Assembly (NCBI GenBank): GCA_025602905.1
Contig: JAHLKI010000007.1
Location: forward strand, 682,001 to 746,000
Source of the DNA: Phlyctochytrium arcticum
Lineage: Eukaryota > Chytridiomycota > Chytridiomycetes > Chytridiales > Chytridiaceae
Length of the DNA stretch: 64,000 nucleotides
Direction of reading: 5' to 3'
Below are positions 11,706-24,490 of this stretch, piece after piece. Every line of letters starts with the position of its first letter. The stretch's first letter is position 1. The notes beneath the pieces were generated by a model. That model saw nothing but the letters and a program-made list of their open reading frames with translations. It did not search any database and was not told the origin of the DNA. The position numbers and the translations under genes were made by a program.

Positions 11706-14700
11706 ATGCCAAGTAGGATTGGCACACCGGCCGCTATTGGCAAATCAGAGGAAGTTACCTTGAAGGATATTTTGGAGTCTTTACCTTTGCCAAACGTTGT
11801 CAAAGTGACAACTCGACCTTGCTATGTTATTGTTGGAAGACCCGGTACAGGAAAGACTACCTTGGCTCAACGATTAGCAGCCGACTTGAATGCCCAAATA
11901 ATATCGCCTGAGCCGCTTCTAAATTATGCAGTGCAAAATGAGGGGGCGCCATGGCATCAAGAAGTAGGTGGATTTGTATCGAGCGCATGATGCCCATTCC
12001 GCATCTAAAAGCAAGTGTTTATAGATCATGGAGACCCTGACATCGGGAGCAGCATTATCTACGGAACGAGTGCTTCAAATGTCAACGGAAATGATGGAGG
12101 CAGAAGGAACAAAGTATAAAGGAAAGTCTAAAGGATCAACCAGCTTCATCTTCGGGCATTCGGTAACAATTCGCGTCCTCCAGGCTTTGTACTTGAAGGT
12201 CTTCCCGGATACCTTACGGACAATATTGATCCCAACAGCCAACCAGAGGATCTATTGCATCTCAAAAACCTTCTCGCAAGGAAAGCTCCACAGCACCGAC
12301 TTGTACTAATCAGCCTGAACATTTCGGACCATGATTTGATCCGCCGTCGCGCAGCACAGTGGTTAGATATGGAAACAGGAATTATTTATCCAGGAGCGCA
12401 AGTCGTTTTTTCCCGAAAGAAATGGGCGGAAAATGCCGATGAAGAGTCTGACGCGGGAGGGAGTGAAGAAGGGAGCGAAGCTGGTCAGGAAGAAGCCGGA
12501 GATGACGAAGAGAGTGACAGCGATAACGAGGAGAATCCCGACGATGAGGAAGGTGGGGAAGAAGATGAGGATGCAATCAAAAAGAAGAAGAAAGCCAAGT
12601 CAGAGCAGCAGATTCCTTTGACGCCAAGGAAAATTGAATGGACAAAAATTCCCATGGATGTGCTGGAGAGGTAGTGCGCAGTTTTTTTGTCCCTTCACTG
12701 TTTTCTGATTCGTAGCGCCTCTATGAAGACTGATCAAGCGCCCTGAAGACTCTCCTGACCAAGTCACTACGGAGTTATATCAGCACAATCGCTATGAGGC
12801 CCTTGTCCAGGACCTAAAGAAAGAGTACTTTGACCCAAGTCGTATTGTCAACCTTGACGCGTCACAGACTCCGGTGGTGCTCTACAAAAATCTGCAAGAT
12901 CGGTTGGAGATCCTGGGTTTTGGCCACTTTGGGAAGGCTGTTGTTCCGAAAGTGCTTGCCCCTCCAGAAGACGGACACAAAAGTAACATGGTTCTCATGT
13001 CAAGGCGAATGGAGACTTGTCGCTTACTTCCTTGTTAGGCACCAGTGATCAGGACGTTTATCGCTATTTGTCAGCAATGGACTTGGAAGTCAATGAGCCA
13101 AGCCGCGAAGTAGGCATGTGGGGAAAGCATTGTTCCGTAACTTATGTAGAGGAAGATAACAAGCTCGCTCAAGTTGAAACATTTGACTTCGCCGCATCGT
13201 ATAAGGTTCCTAAACCGGATTTGCAAGATTTCCTCAAGAAAGCTATCACTAAAAAGGGATTGACAGGGGCAAATCTATTTTTTCGCAGACGCGGAGAAAC
13301 TCCAGAAGTTCCTCATCAACCCTCTCAAGTACCTTGCCAGTCCGCCGCGGTTGTCTCCATTGCGAATTGCAGTTGTCGGAGGTCCGGTGTCGGGAAAAAC
13401 CACGCAGAGCAAACTGCTGGCCTCATTATACGATCTTTTCTATGTATCATTGGATGAAACATTCCGGACATGGGATACCTTGTCAGAAGAGGAAGGCACA
13501 GAGGCCTGGGGTCCAATTTTCTCTAAGGTATATGGAAAATTCTTGTAACAAACAATTCAGGTTCATATGAATTAATGTTTTCATAAGACCATCAACAAGC
13601 TGCGAGCTGGGAAGAATATCCCACTTGACACCCAGTTTGAGGTAGTGAAGGCGATTGTTGCGAAAGTCAATTCAGAGCATGAACATAAGGTACAACACAA
13701 ACGTACAGGAATGTTTTCTCAGGTTGATTCATTCTTCACGCGTAGAAACACCACGGCTGGGTGCTCGACGGATTTCCTCGCACCTTGGATCAGGCGAATG
13801 CCTTTGTAGCAGCCAATCTGTTGCCGGACTATACAGTGATACTTCAGAATGGTGAGTATTACGTCGAAAGTTTACGCGATATTTTCAATTTGACACCAAC
13901 TTCGTAACAAGATATCAATGATGAAGTTGTTCGCAGTCGCTCTGAAATACGCAAGATTGACCCAGCGACAGGACACACAACTCAGGCGGCAAACGGTGTT
14001 ATCGCAGCACCTTACTTTGACAAACTTTTTAACGGGTTTAAGGAGGAGTTCGCGGACATCATTAAACTATTGGAAGAGAAGGGCGCCACTACTGTGAATG
14101 TTCCGGCGGAGAACGGCATTCGAACAGTGCTCAGCACAATTCAGGGGGTGATTGATCCGTTCCTACCCAAAGCAAGTAAGTTAGCTCACTCGCGAGATCC
14201 TGGTTGTCGTGCTCATCTCATTCTGTCCGTGCATAGCATCGTTGACAGCGAAGATGCAGGCGGAACTTCCACCAGACGTTCCACTCGGTTACACCAAGGA
14301 CTACTGCCCGCACACTCTGCGTGAATCAAATACACTGATTAGAGGCAACAAGAATTTTGCTGTCAAGTATCAAGTACGTTTCCAATGATCTGTTTGAGTA
14401 TATGCTGCATACTGAGCTTGCGCAGTCATTATACTACTACCTCCTCAGTGATGAAGCCAAGACCCAATTTGCCACGGAGCCACAGAACTACGTCAATTCT
14501 TGTGCGCCAATGAAGCCGCCTCCTCCTCGGCTTGTATTCTTCGGAACCCCCGGCACGGGCAAAACCGCCAATGTGCAAATGCTGCGGGAAACTCATCCCA
14601 AGATCCATCATATTGTTTTCGAGCAGTACTTGGAGGAGTTTGCAGCCAAACAGGAGTTATCTGTTCGCGAAGATATTGAGTACATGGTCAAGGAAAACGC

Positions 14701-17455
14701 GGGAGTTCTGTCACCGCCCATAATATGTGACATACTTCGTACGCTATTTCAAGAGGAGGCAAGATTACGCCAAAATCTTACAAGTTTCGTGCCATGACTA
14801 AATCTCTTTGTAGCCGTATGCGTCGCAAGGTTTCATATTGGAGCACTTTCCAAGGAGCAAGCTGGAGATTGAGACTATGCTGAAGAATAATTTCTGCGTA
14901 GACGCATTTGTCAACTTTGTCGCTGATGCGGAAATCGCTGCGCGGCGAGTGGTCTCAAAAATGAAGAAGGATGGGACATTTGTTTCAAAAGGAGGCGACT
15001 CCAAAGACAAGGGGGACGATGACGAGCCGGATTCATCTGAGGAGTTGGAAACTTATATCGAGGAGTATGTTGGTGATTGTCCTAGATTCAAGTTTTTACT
15101 CACACACTCGTAGCATTGATAAGGAGGTATCTCGTATTACCGAAATTGTGAGCACAATCGAATCAATAGGCGATATACCCATCATTGAGATTGATGCGTC
15201 GAAAACACGCCGCCCTGTTTTCGCCGCTTTGAAGGAGAAACTCCGTCCGTTCCTTGAATACGTACGTGCTTCATTTTCGTTACAGCATAACATTGCCTGG
15301 AATTGATTACGGCAAGATAGCGAGCTAGCTTATTTTCCAACGGGTATAAAGTCAACAAGAAAACTGCTGATAAGCTGCTAGAGCTTGGGGTCAAAGACTA
15401 CAGTCCTTTCAGGTTGGTGAGAATGCTTTCAATGCTAGTCCATTTGGTGGTAACATTTCATGCAACCAGAAAGTATTGCCCGGTCTCGGCAATGGAAACT
15501 AAATATCTTCGCCGCGATGCGATTGGTAAATTCCCAGTTGTGTTCCGTAATCATATCTATTACTTGTCTACCAAACCCGCTCGGGAGGTGGGTAGAGGGA
15601 ATTTACTATCGCGCCCATGTAAGAGGCCGACTAATTTGTTCTGGGTCGAATATAGCGCTTCTTACAAAATACTTTGGAGTTTGTGAATCAACCTGCGCCT
15701 CCGCCGCTTGTCCGTCCTACTGTATTTGTGCTCGGACCTCCAAAATCAGGCAAAACAACATTATCAACCGCGATTGCGAAAGAATTGGGATTGATATGGT
15801 TGGATGTACCTTTGGTTTGCAAAACTCTGTTGGATGGTGAAGAAGTCTGCTCTGGTGTTTACGAAAAGGTACCATTAACCACAGACCGTACGTTTCCCGC
15901 TTAAATTCATGTGTTGTACTTGTCTAGCTCAAAAGCACCTTGGAAGCGGGTTTAACGGTAGCCGATGATGTTATCACAGAGGCTATACAGGTAATAACGT
16001 CCCGAGCCGTATGCCAGGATCGCGGGTAGGATAGCCTTCGACTGTTTGGCTCTATTTCTACTAATCATATCTACCAGATGGGTCCTGGACGGATATCCAA
16101 ATACGAAAGAGCAAGTTTTACTCCTGGAAAACGCAAACTTGCACCCACATGTAGTTATTCAATTGGATCTTGCCAAAGAGGTGGCAATGGCTCGCTGCGC
16201 AGAGGATTTGGCTCACGACCGAATGCAAGTAGCATCCAATTTAAGCGATGACCGAATAATAATAACGAATTCTCTGATCTATTTTGCAGGGCCGGGAACT
16301 CTGATCTGAACGATGCATCCATCATCGAATTGCGTAACGCTTCCTACTACAAGCACACCCCTACCATCCAGGAAATCTACGAGTCGAAATACTCCAATAT
16401 TGTCTCCATCGACGGCACTAAATCAAAGTGGGCAGCAAAGACCAATGTAGCCAGAATTGTGCGCGGAAATGTGAGTCGACGGCAAACGTACTTGGGGGCC
16501 GTAACGACAGGAGCAGCTGCTCCTATTCGTGATATTGGAATCGGGGTGGCCCATTTATCGGCCAATAGGAGCAAGTATGGGGACTATTGTCCGGTCAGTT
16601 TGACGGACAAAGGAGAACTTATTAAAGCTCCTTCGACTTCGGACTTTATGGCTGAGCACCAAGGCACATTTTATAAGTTAGCGGGTGCAAATGAATTACA
16701 ACTATTCCTCGCCAATCCTGAGAAGTACTTGGAGAAGCCTTTACAGGAGCTTTTACCAATAAAGCGTTCCGCAGCGGAGGTAAAAGCCATGTTTCCGAAG
16801 GGCTTGGAGCTGCGTGGTTATTGTCCCGTCACATATTCGAGGGGACCTAAAAGGTGGGAACGCGCTTGACTATTTTCACCCCTTGTACTGACCGTTTTGT
16901 TCTGAAAGCTTCGAAAGTATCATTCCCGGCTCCTCCGATTTAGTAGTGGAATACGCTGGAAAGCTATATGCTATGTCTGATTCAGAAGCTCTCGAAAGCT
17001 TTACTCGTACCCCATGGGCATTTAGCAATCTATCTTTGCCCAAAAAACTACCTCCACCGCGCGCCCCGATACAGACAACATCGCTTCCATTAGCTGGCTA
17101 TCTTGAGCAGACAGTGGCAAGTACACTCACCTCTGCACTCGAGGCCGTCGGTCGTAAACGGCCAAAATACCCTTACTGGAGCTCCGATAGAAGTGCAATT
17201 GAATACTTAGCTGTTTGGCTCAAAGCACATAATCCTGCTTCTCGAGAGTGGGTACGGAAGGGCTACGAAGAGCGCTTAAAGACTTTTCTGGAGCAGTGCG
17301 AGATGGTAAAATGGCTGAGCGAGCGAACCGGTGACACTTTTGTCGATCCAGAAAAGAGAGACCAAAATTACGATCGCCGGATGGAAGAGTTTTTATCATT
17401 GATACAGACAAAGGGGGTAACTCAGCCACTGACGCATAGCAAGGCTGCCATATAG
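11706..17455 (+). CDS. AK9: AK9-type multidomain adenylate (nucleoside monophosphate) kinase, ~1553 aa
   Basis: Phosphoryl transfer between nucleotides; AK9 proteins accompany motile cilia. Proposed exons: 11706-11963, 12025-12099, 12144-12670, 12729-12982, 13039-13205, 13267-13527, 13588-13689, 13746-13851, 13912-14175, 14237-14373, 14426-14758, 14814-15064, 15114-15261, 15321-15412, 15470-15587, 15656-15868, 15928-16025, 16078-16224, 16290-16853, 16909-17455 (4662 nt, in frame). Four P-loops: GRPGTGKT (~44), GGPVSGKT (~465), GTPGTGKT (~757), GPPKSGKT (~1058). NMP/LID signatures are GWVLDGFPRT (domain 2) and GWVLDGYPNT (domain 4). Domains 1 and 3 have GFVLEGLPG and GFILEHFPR, lacking the usual Asp. 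Cys-containing WGKHCSV, GDYCPVS and LRGYCPV segments between domains are typical of AK9. Two introns (14759-14813 and 16225-16289) appear to use GC donors. The second intron (12100-12143) is uncertain. Confidence 0.9.
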
Positions 17456-17672
17456 AGCAGCGCAGTGAGCGCATCGTCGTTAGCGGGCAAAGCGAGTAGC
17501 ATCAGAAAGATATCTTGTAATTTAACTCTAGACACACTTTTCATTGCTCAATATGCCGGAGAACATAGAATAATCATAAAAATACAAGAAGAACGTGCTG
17601 TTCCAAGTATGAGGTCATAACATGCGTTTATCGGGAATGTATTCGAGACAATCCAATCGCTGAACTACGTGA

Positions 17673-20068
17673 TCATACCACCATTGCCGGAGGCTTGGAT
17701 GGTACAAAGATATAGTCGCTGCGGGAACGCCGCATCCCGGTATTGGACTTTTCAATTCCATCTCCACGCTCGAAAGGATGAACGGTAGAAGACGTGGCGG
17801 CGGATGACCCGGTGTCGGCACCATCGTGATCAATGTCGGGGGTATTTGATGCAGAAGATTCAGCCTTGGGAGCAGGGCGAGCGGTACGTGCCTGCCATAA
17901 CACTGGGATGAACAAAAAGAAAGCCTGACTCCTGAACAGTGCAAAATACCTCCAGTTTGGCTGCATCTCGGAGCGTGAGAGGCTTTAATGGCCACCTCTT
18001 TCTAGTTTTTTCGGCGAGATCGCGCAGCTCAAAATAGTAACGCGCGTATTCTGATGCTTTTACGTTCACGTCAAAAGCCAATGCCGCCATGTACCAACGT
18101 TCCAGTTCGTTCCTTTCCCGGAATTTTGGTTAGTACATGTGGCAAGTTTACCAGTACGAGAACAAAACTCACATATTTTCCACGGCCACATCCGGGAATA
18201 TCTGCACGAAGTCAATATTCCATACAGCATGATCATCCCATACTTTGGACGCCAGAACCAGTCCGCCCAAGACGATGCGAGTCCAGTTGCTTGCGTGAAG
18301 CGTGAGCTTTGTATTGTTCAGCATTCGCTCAACATAGACCTGTAATGTGTTAAAGCAAGACAGATACTAATGCACAAATGCAAGGGCACTAACAAGAGTA
18401 ATGATCCCGCATTCAGCCGTCAGCTCTGCTGCGTGAAAAAGACACTCGAGAAATTTGAAAACATCATCGTCGGATGGGGTCCGCCGGAAAAACTGGAAGT
18501 GTTGCTGGATATAATGTTCAGAAGCGCACCGACAAATAAATCACGTTTATTCACGTACCGATAGAGGATGTAGCTCTTCAGAAAAAATGTCATCGGTTTT
18601 GAAATACTTTTGTTTTGCGTTGCGGCGCATGTGTTTGACGAGTGCGGAGGCAACGCTTTGAACGCTATGGTATTAGTCACTGCCAGAAGTAGCGAACAAT
18701 ATGTCTTTACCATCTCAGGGTATCCGTCAAATCGGCATTGCTGATCGTGGACTCCACAAACAGTGTCGAGCAAGAGTTATATTTGGCAATGCGACTCAAC
18801 CGCGGTGCATTGGGTGTAGGTGGCAGTGGACCGGACGGACACGAATCTGCATCATTTGGAAGAACTGTCACCTCGGTTGAAATTTTGACATCTGGACGCG
18901 GCTTTCGTTCAGTGAGCCCACTAAGTGGAACAGCGATTTCCGACGCCCACTCGCGAGCTGGTAATAACGATGGTGTTCCCAATTTTACCGGTGCCGGTGC
19001 TGGAGCACGTTTATTGGCGGTCAGAGTTCCTGATGTTGTTGTCGTAGCTGGTACCAAAGCCGAATCGTAGTTACGACGCGGGAGATTGCCATCGCCAATG
19101 TCTGCAGGTGGGGCATCTATTATGGACTCCTTACTGAATTGACCTTGACCATACTGAAGCATGTCGTCGCGAAGTAAAGGAGGAGACAACAGATGGTCTC
19201 CATCGAGTGGATGTGAAAGTGCGGGATGCAATATGACAGAGGTTGGCGCGGCTGGCAGCGGTTGACTGGGTGGTGGTCGTTCGAGAGTTGAAATCAGTTC
19301 CACCCTTGCATGTTGATCAGGGGAAATGGTCATTTCCGATACGTTGTTAGCCAAGGAATCGATTCCGCCAGACTCCATGCGAGCAATCTCACGAGATTCA
19401 GTATTGGTTCCTGCAGGAAGTGCTTTATCCTGGGATTCTTTTGCTGCGCGGAAGGTAAGTGATCAAGGAGAAACAAGAGTAATATCGACACAAAGGCTAC
19501 CTTTGCTGAAACCGCCAGGTAGGGGAATGGATGACAAGCTATCTCTTCCTGTTTCGTCTGAGGTAGTTGACTCTCCATCGGCGTTGGGGAAGTAACTACC
19601 CATGCCTTCTTTGACGGTCTCGGCAGCGGATAATATTCCATCCATCATTCCGGTCACAGCAACCACCCAACTATCCTTCCTTTCGTTGGCCAATGAATCC
19701 CTTTCCCCTCCCTTCTCGACATCAAGTCCAAACGACGACCCCCTATGGCTCGCTCGCGCTGCCAATTTCTGGCGATGTGGGGAATCTACTGCTGGTGATG
19801 AGGACATTCGTTCCAAGTCTTTTACAGTCGGGCCAACCGTGGCATCGTCTTGACATTCGCGACTCTCTAATATCCGTGGTCGGTTGGGTGGTGCATTGGG
19901 AAATGCCGAATTTGAATGATGCAGAGCGTCGCGACTTGACGTTAAAGATGTTGGATGTTCCAACAGGCCTGCTTTGCGCGCCAAGTTGCCTGAACTTTTC
20001 CGTATCCCGTGGTGCTGCCCATGCTCGCCGCCATGTCCTGCTTCAATCCCAGAGCCCGCATTCCCCAT
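17673..20068 (-). CDS. CCNY: Cyclin Y-like protein, 688 aa
   Basis: Exons 20068-19501, 19443-18711, 18664-18559, 18504-18394, 18339-18173, 18112-17950 and 17891-17673 (2067 nt, in frame). The start MGNAGSG was chosen because it gives an N-myristoylation signal, as in animal cyclin Y, which recruits CDK14/16-type kinases to the plasma membrane. Conserved parts in order: KYNSCSTLFVE just before the cyclin box (a 14-3-3 phosphosite region in animals), HYFF-like helix QHFQFFRRTPSDDD, LTAECGIITLVYVERML, the hallmark NWTRIVLGGLVLASKVWDD, AVWNIDFVQIFPDV, and EYARYYFELRDLAE. The low-complexity N-terminus of about 420 residues (Pro, Ser and His rich) is far longer than in animals and should be disordered and heavily phosphorylated. 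The C-terminal tail is also variable. The gene is convergent with AK9. Confidence 0.88.
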
Positions 20069-20990
20069 ATTAAAAATGTATATTTGCTGGGCAGGCCACT
20101 GTGCAGAAAAATGTTGAAGGATCACCCAGACCGGTATATTTTTAACTGCGAACAAACAGCAGATAGGTATATGTACGGCTCAGTAAACGGCTGCTTGTCT
20201 CCTCCCCCAAATATCACGTTTACTGATTGTGTTATAACTTGTTTTGCTCAAATGTGCCGTCCAAATTGTCGCGAATGGAACAAGGCAAAGACATTCGCCA
20301 CACTATCGCTCTTACTCAAAAATAAAAAGCAACAATGCCTGAACTATATAAACCACCACTGACGCTGACACAGCGGGTTTCTGGGGATTTCTGGGTTTAA
20401 GCGCGGTACGGTATTTTGGGGGTCAGGGAGCCCGGATTTAGGCTTCATGTCTGAATCCATTTAGATATTTCATTGTGGTGACGGGTAAACACTGTGTGGA
20501 AAGTCATATCGTTACGTTTGATTCCCAAAATACAAAATTTATTGTCGGGCATGCCTTATCGCAGCATTCATTCAGTCATTCATCGAGACAAAATGGATCC
20601 AGCAGACCGAAAGAAATGTGCTCATTCTCGCAGGACAGAACTTATGGGTATAACAGTTTGTCATCCTCTTCTCGAATATGTACAGGAAAGTTACTTCGCC
20701 TTGATTCAAAAATACACCAAGCAGGTCTCTTGAGCAGACTGATTGCCAGTGATTGGTTTGTATTCTGCAAACGCAAAATCCTACGTATGGTTTTTGTGTA
20801 ACTTTGCAGCTGTTACACAACATAAACAAGGAATATGGGAGAATACCTAGGAGAAAACAATATGACTACGACTACGTGAGATCAAAATACTATTCAAATG
20901 CTGCCTAAATGGATATTTACAAGAGATGGAGGGGGGTGGAGCACTATCTAGAAGACACGAAAACCAAAAACAAAGCTATTCACCCACTAT
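20069..20990. other. 0.9 kb spacer upstream of cyclin Y and downstream of the ankyrin-DIL gene
   Basis: No supported gene. It must contain the cyclin Y promoter (at 20069 and above, - strand) and the ankyrin-DIL terminator near 20990. A slightly G-rich stretch lies at 20390-20440. Nothing else stands out. Confidence 0.4.
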
Positions 20991-23457
20991 CTATTCGTCA
21001 ATGAACTTCATTGTTTCTGCATCCACTCTTGGATTGTCCATTCCCCAACTGCCTTCTTCGTCATCATCGGTAAAGGAGGGGACCTGGAAAGGCAACATGA
21101 AGGAAGGATCGAGTAGGTCAACCAATGGTGTTTTGATTGGGTTGATGAGTCCTTCACGTTCATCCTCTGCCGGAGAAATAGTCGGTGTAGCGGGACCGCC
21201 ACAGTCGGGCGATGCGGAAAGTGATGGAGGTGGAGTCAGTTCCATCAATTCAGGCCGGGCCTCCTCATACGTTGGAGTAGAGTCATCGTCGAAATCTGGT
21301 TTGTGAGTTGCTGCAGAGGCGGTAAGCGAGTCGCACATGCCAGACACATATGCGACCAAGTCCATGGGAATAGTGGATTCACCAACTTCATAGCGATAGT
21401 TTTCAACCACCCGTCGCAGGTGGAAAAAGGTGAGAGAGTAAATCACTCCCGGGCAGCTTTTGATTTCCAAAAAATCATCCATGCTAGTCAAGCTAGTCAA
21501 AATTCCCAGAAATTTGGTCAAATGCATCACAGGGGTAAACCGACGAGCGAGAGGAAAGCCGGAGGAGGGAATATGCGTATGTGCCACGTCCCGTGTCCAA
21601 TCTTGAACGACCGATAGATTCAGCCTGATGCGTAGTGATCCAGATTTGGAAAGTGGGTTACTGGCGGAACTGGTGGTGAGGATGGTGTTAAAGAGGGTGA
21701 CAGATAGGCAGTAGAATAGCTGGTGAAAGGTGCGATTAATGATGTGTGGATGGTTTTGTGTTCGATTCAGAATGTGGAGAATTTGAGTTAAGAAAGTTGT
21801 AACTGTGCGGGGATTGGTCTGAACAGGTGGTGGGGTCCGACTGTACGCCTGCCTTTTCGCTCTAGCGCTACCATCTGGAGTAAAGCTGCGCGCAATGCTG
21901 CGCCAATCCCATTGTCCACGACTTGCTTTGCCAATGAGAAAGTTCTCGAAAACAACTCCGCGGGGAGACCCACTCGTGACTTGCGTACTGTTTGGGCTAT
22001 TTGACCGGGGAGCTCTTCGGTCTGTGGGAACGTGCTCGTCGGAACTATCATGATCGACCAGACAAGCCTGCACGAGCGACGCCAACCGAGCTTGGCTTTC
22101 CTGAATGAAAATAGCAAAAAGCTCATGAATGAGCTCAGAGATAGTTGCCTGACTTGGTAGCGAGGATAAAACCAGATTCGAATCACGTTTAAGGTAGTAG
22201 AGTAATTGGGTGCAGTTGGCGATCCAGTAGCTGAGAAGAATGCAATTGTCACGATTGGCGCGAACCAAATCAATAATGTGATCGACAACTTGATTCAAAT
22301 ACTTTTGCAGCGTCTGTGGTCCATGGTAATGATGGGCATAGCGTGCATGGAGAAACAACAATGATGCAGGAGTCAGAGGCTTGCGCTTAGTTTTTGACCG
22401 ATTTTGATTGAGCCATAAAGTCCACAGCTTCCAAACAATCGCATCCAGTATCCCATCCATGTTCTCGGGGTCAAACACAAGCATCTGATCGTATGGGCAG
22501 GTGTTCCAATCGAATGGTACTGGTGGTTCACCTTCCTCTTCCTCAAACATTGTTTTGTTGTCTTCACTTTGAGTTGTGCCAAACATGTCAGAGCCATTGT
22601 CGTACATACTCGCCAGACTTTCCGTATCGTCGAAACCGCCGTCATCATTGTCATCATTGCTATTGAGTAATCTAATAATACGCTTGTTGGAGTGATTCAC
22701 TTTGCGCCCAAGTAGATCGCGTATAGAACGACCCGAATTGGAATATACGTCACGCTTGGCACCTCGTTCGATAAGGATGCGTGAAGTGCTAATGTTGCTA
22801 TTGGTACACGCCCAAACAAGCGGCGTCCATCCATCTATGAGGTAAGAATGAGCAATCTGCAATTCAACGAATCGGCAACTCTGTTCTCCACTTACTCTTA
22901 TCAGTAATGTCGGTGTTTGCACCCTGATCCAGCAAAAGAAACATCATTGCATCGCTGCCCAAAGCCGCCGCATATGTCAATGCTGTGAATCCTTCCTCAT
23001 CCGTTTTGTCAATATCGATAAAATTGCGGCATTTCTTGTTTGTCAGAAGTTTTTCTACACGAGGCAGGTCGAGGGAAGCTGCTGCTTTAATGAACATGGT
23101 GGTGATTTTGGCTTTCTTGGCATCATCCGACAAATCTGCGTTTGACAATACACTATTCTCGTCGGTGATAAAGTCCAATGCATGGCTTCCCAACATTAGA
23201 GCATTCTCAAAGAATTCTTGTGCTGGTGCAGGAGCTGGTACGGACGCCGGAGAAGACGAGGCAGGAGATGACGACCGCGCTGGAGATGGGTGCCGGGAAC
23301 GGTGACCCTCATCGTCGGAACCGGACATGGATGAACCACCCGAGGAAATGTCCGTAACCCCAGAATCGACAGCCTTTTCGTCTTCAAAAGAGATTGTACG
23401 TTTGCTTTTACTGGCAGGTTCGAGAAACTCTGACTTTGCTTTGCCAACTGAGGGCAT
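20991..23457 (-). CDS. Ankyrin-repeat plus DIL (dilute) domain protein, ~801 aa
   Basis: Exons 23457-22896 and 22834-20991, split by a 61-nt intron inside the ankyrin array. Ser/Pro-rich N-terminus, then ankyrin repeats (DEEGFTALTYAAALGSDAMM, NGWTPLVWACTNSN with GAKRDVYSNSG), an acidic linker, and a large helical domain. That domain matches the DIL fold of class V myosin tails: ILLSYWIANCTQLLYYLKRD, FENFLIGKASRGQWDWRS and FHQLFYCLSVTLFNTIL. Stand-alone ankyrin-DIL proteins are a fungal family; DIL binds vesicle cargo or exocyst-type partners in myosin V, so an adaptor role in membrane traffic is inferred. In the same frame, coding-like sequence continues upstream of the chosen ATG to an AG at about 23507, so a further 5' exon is possible. 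The tail (about residues 700-801) is Pro/acidic. Confidence 0.85.
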
Positions 23458-24490
23458 CGATCGAGACAATTTCGATGAGCAAAGCAAATGCTGATATGTT
23501 TCCTAGAAATATGAAAGTGGCCGCTCGCGGGAGATAAAAGTTGACCTGCAGTCGTTTCCGTTCGTACTCGTCCTGTGCTTAGACGAACTTGAAGTACCGT
23601 CCGCCACCACCACAACGTAAACAATTGATGATGCGAGTATTCTATCCCAGAGGTATCGTAAGTGAGGTTGACTCCAGAGGGGCGCTCGTAATCCTTCTCT
23701 TTCGGATATCTTGGTTTCTGCAAGGTAAACAGGAGTGTGTGGGCTGCAGTTATGGGCAGAATAGGAGGTTTGTTAGGCGTCGCGGAGGCTCTGAGCAGAA
23801 CCCTCTGACCGAATCCAAAGACCGTTGAACCAAACTTGACGGCAGCCTCGTCGTTGAAGTGGTTTGGCTAGCTATATAATTCAAAGTTCTGCACTTTGCG
23901 AGAAAATCGATAAGAATAACCTTCAAGCAATGGCAAGAAGCATGCTGAAACACCAAGCAGCGCGCTCCGGGACCTGAGTGACAAACGTGAGGCGACTGGT
24001 GAGAATTCTACAGCCTGTTAAGACGCATACTCGTAGGGAGTGCTGATTGTCCTTGACGGACCGTAATTACGGAGATACAATGATCTTCCCTTGTTGTCCC
24101 AACATTATGTTCTTGTCCCGAGTGCATTTCATATGGAAAGCAATCTCGGATGCACAGGTATTATTGGGATTCTTTTTTTGAGCCGTCAAGTACCCCATAT
24201 TTCACCCTCTTTCTCATGTTGGTGATGTTTGCAAGCTTGGCAGCATAGTGGTCTGCCATAAAGTTGAAAATTCCAACATGATTTGGATTCGGGTCTTTGC
24301 TCCATAAAACCAACTCCGCTTGGTGGCGTTGGCCGCACTGCGGCCGGTTTCTACGCTCTTGGGCCGTCTTGGCTTGGGAACTTCAAAAACTTGTCGCAAA
24401 ACATGATGACAAGGCTGCGATAAATATACAGTAGTGTTGCAAGATTAAATATGGTGGGAAATCAGTAATTACACATTGAGGGGACAAGTA
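23458..24490. other. 1.0 kb spacer with possible 5' exon of the ankyrin-DIL gene
   Basis: On the - strand, a TTTCTAG acceptor ending near 23507 precedes sequence in frame with the ankyrin-DIL start, and a short coding-like stretch lies around 23522-23550. An upstream exon is therefore plausible but its donor is unclear. The rest (23730-24490) shows no gene. Confidence 0.35.

Noticed and set aside
12970..13290. Apparent frameshifts in AK9 at about 12985 and 13283
   Set aside because: Both disappear when introns 12983-13038 and 13206-13266 are recognised; phases and branch sites fit.
15991..16017. A 27-nt GT..AG intron and an 8-nt micro-exon in AK9
   Set aside because: The stretch 15928-16025 is open and conserved in frame as one exon, so no such micro-exon is needed.
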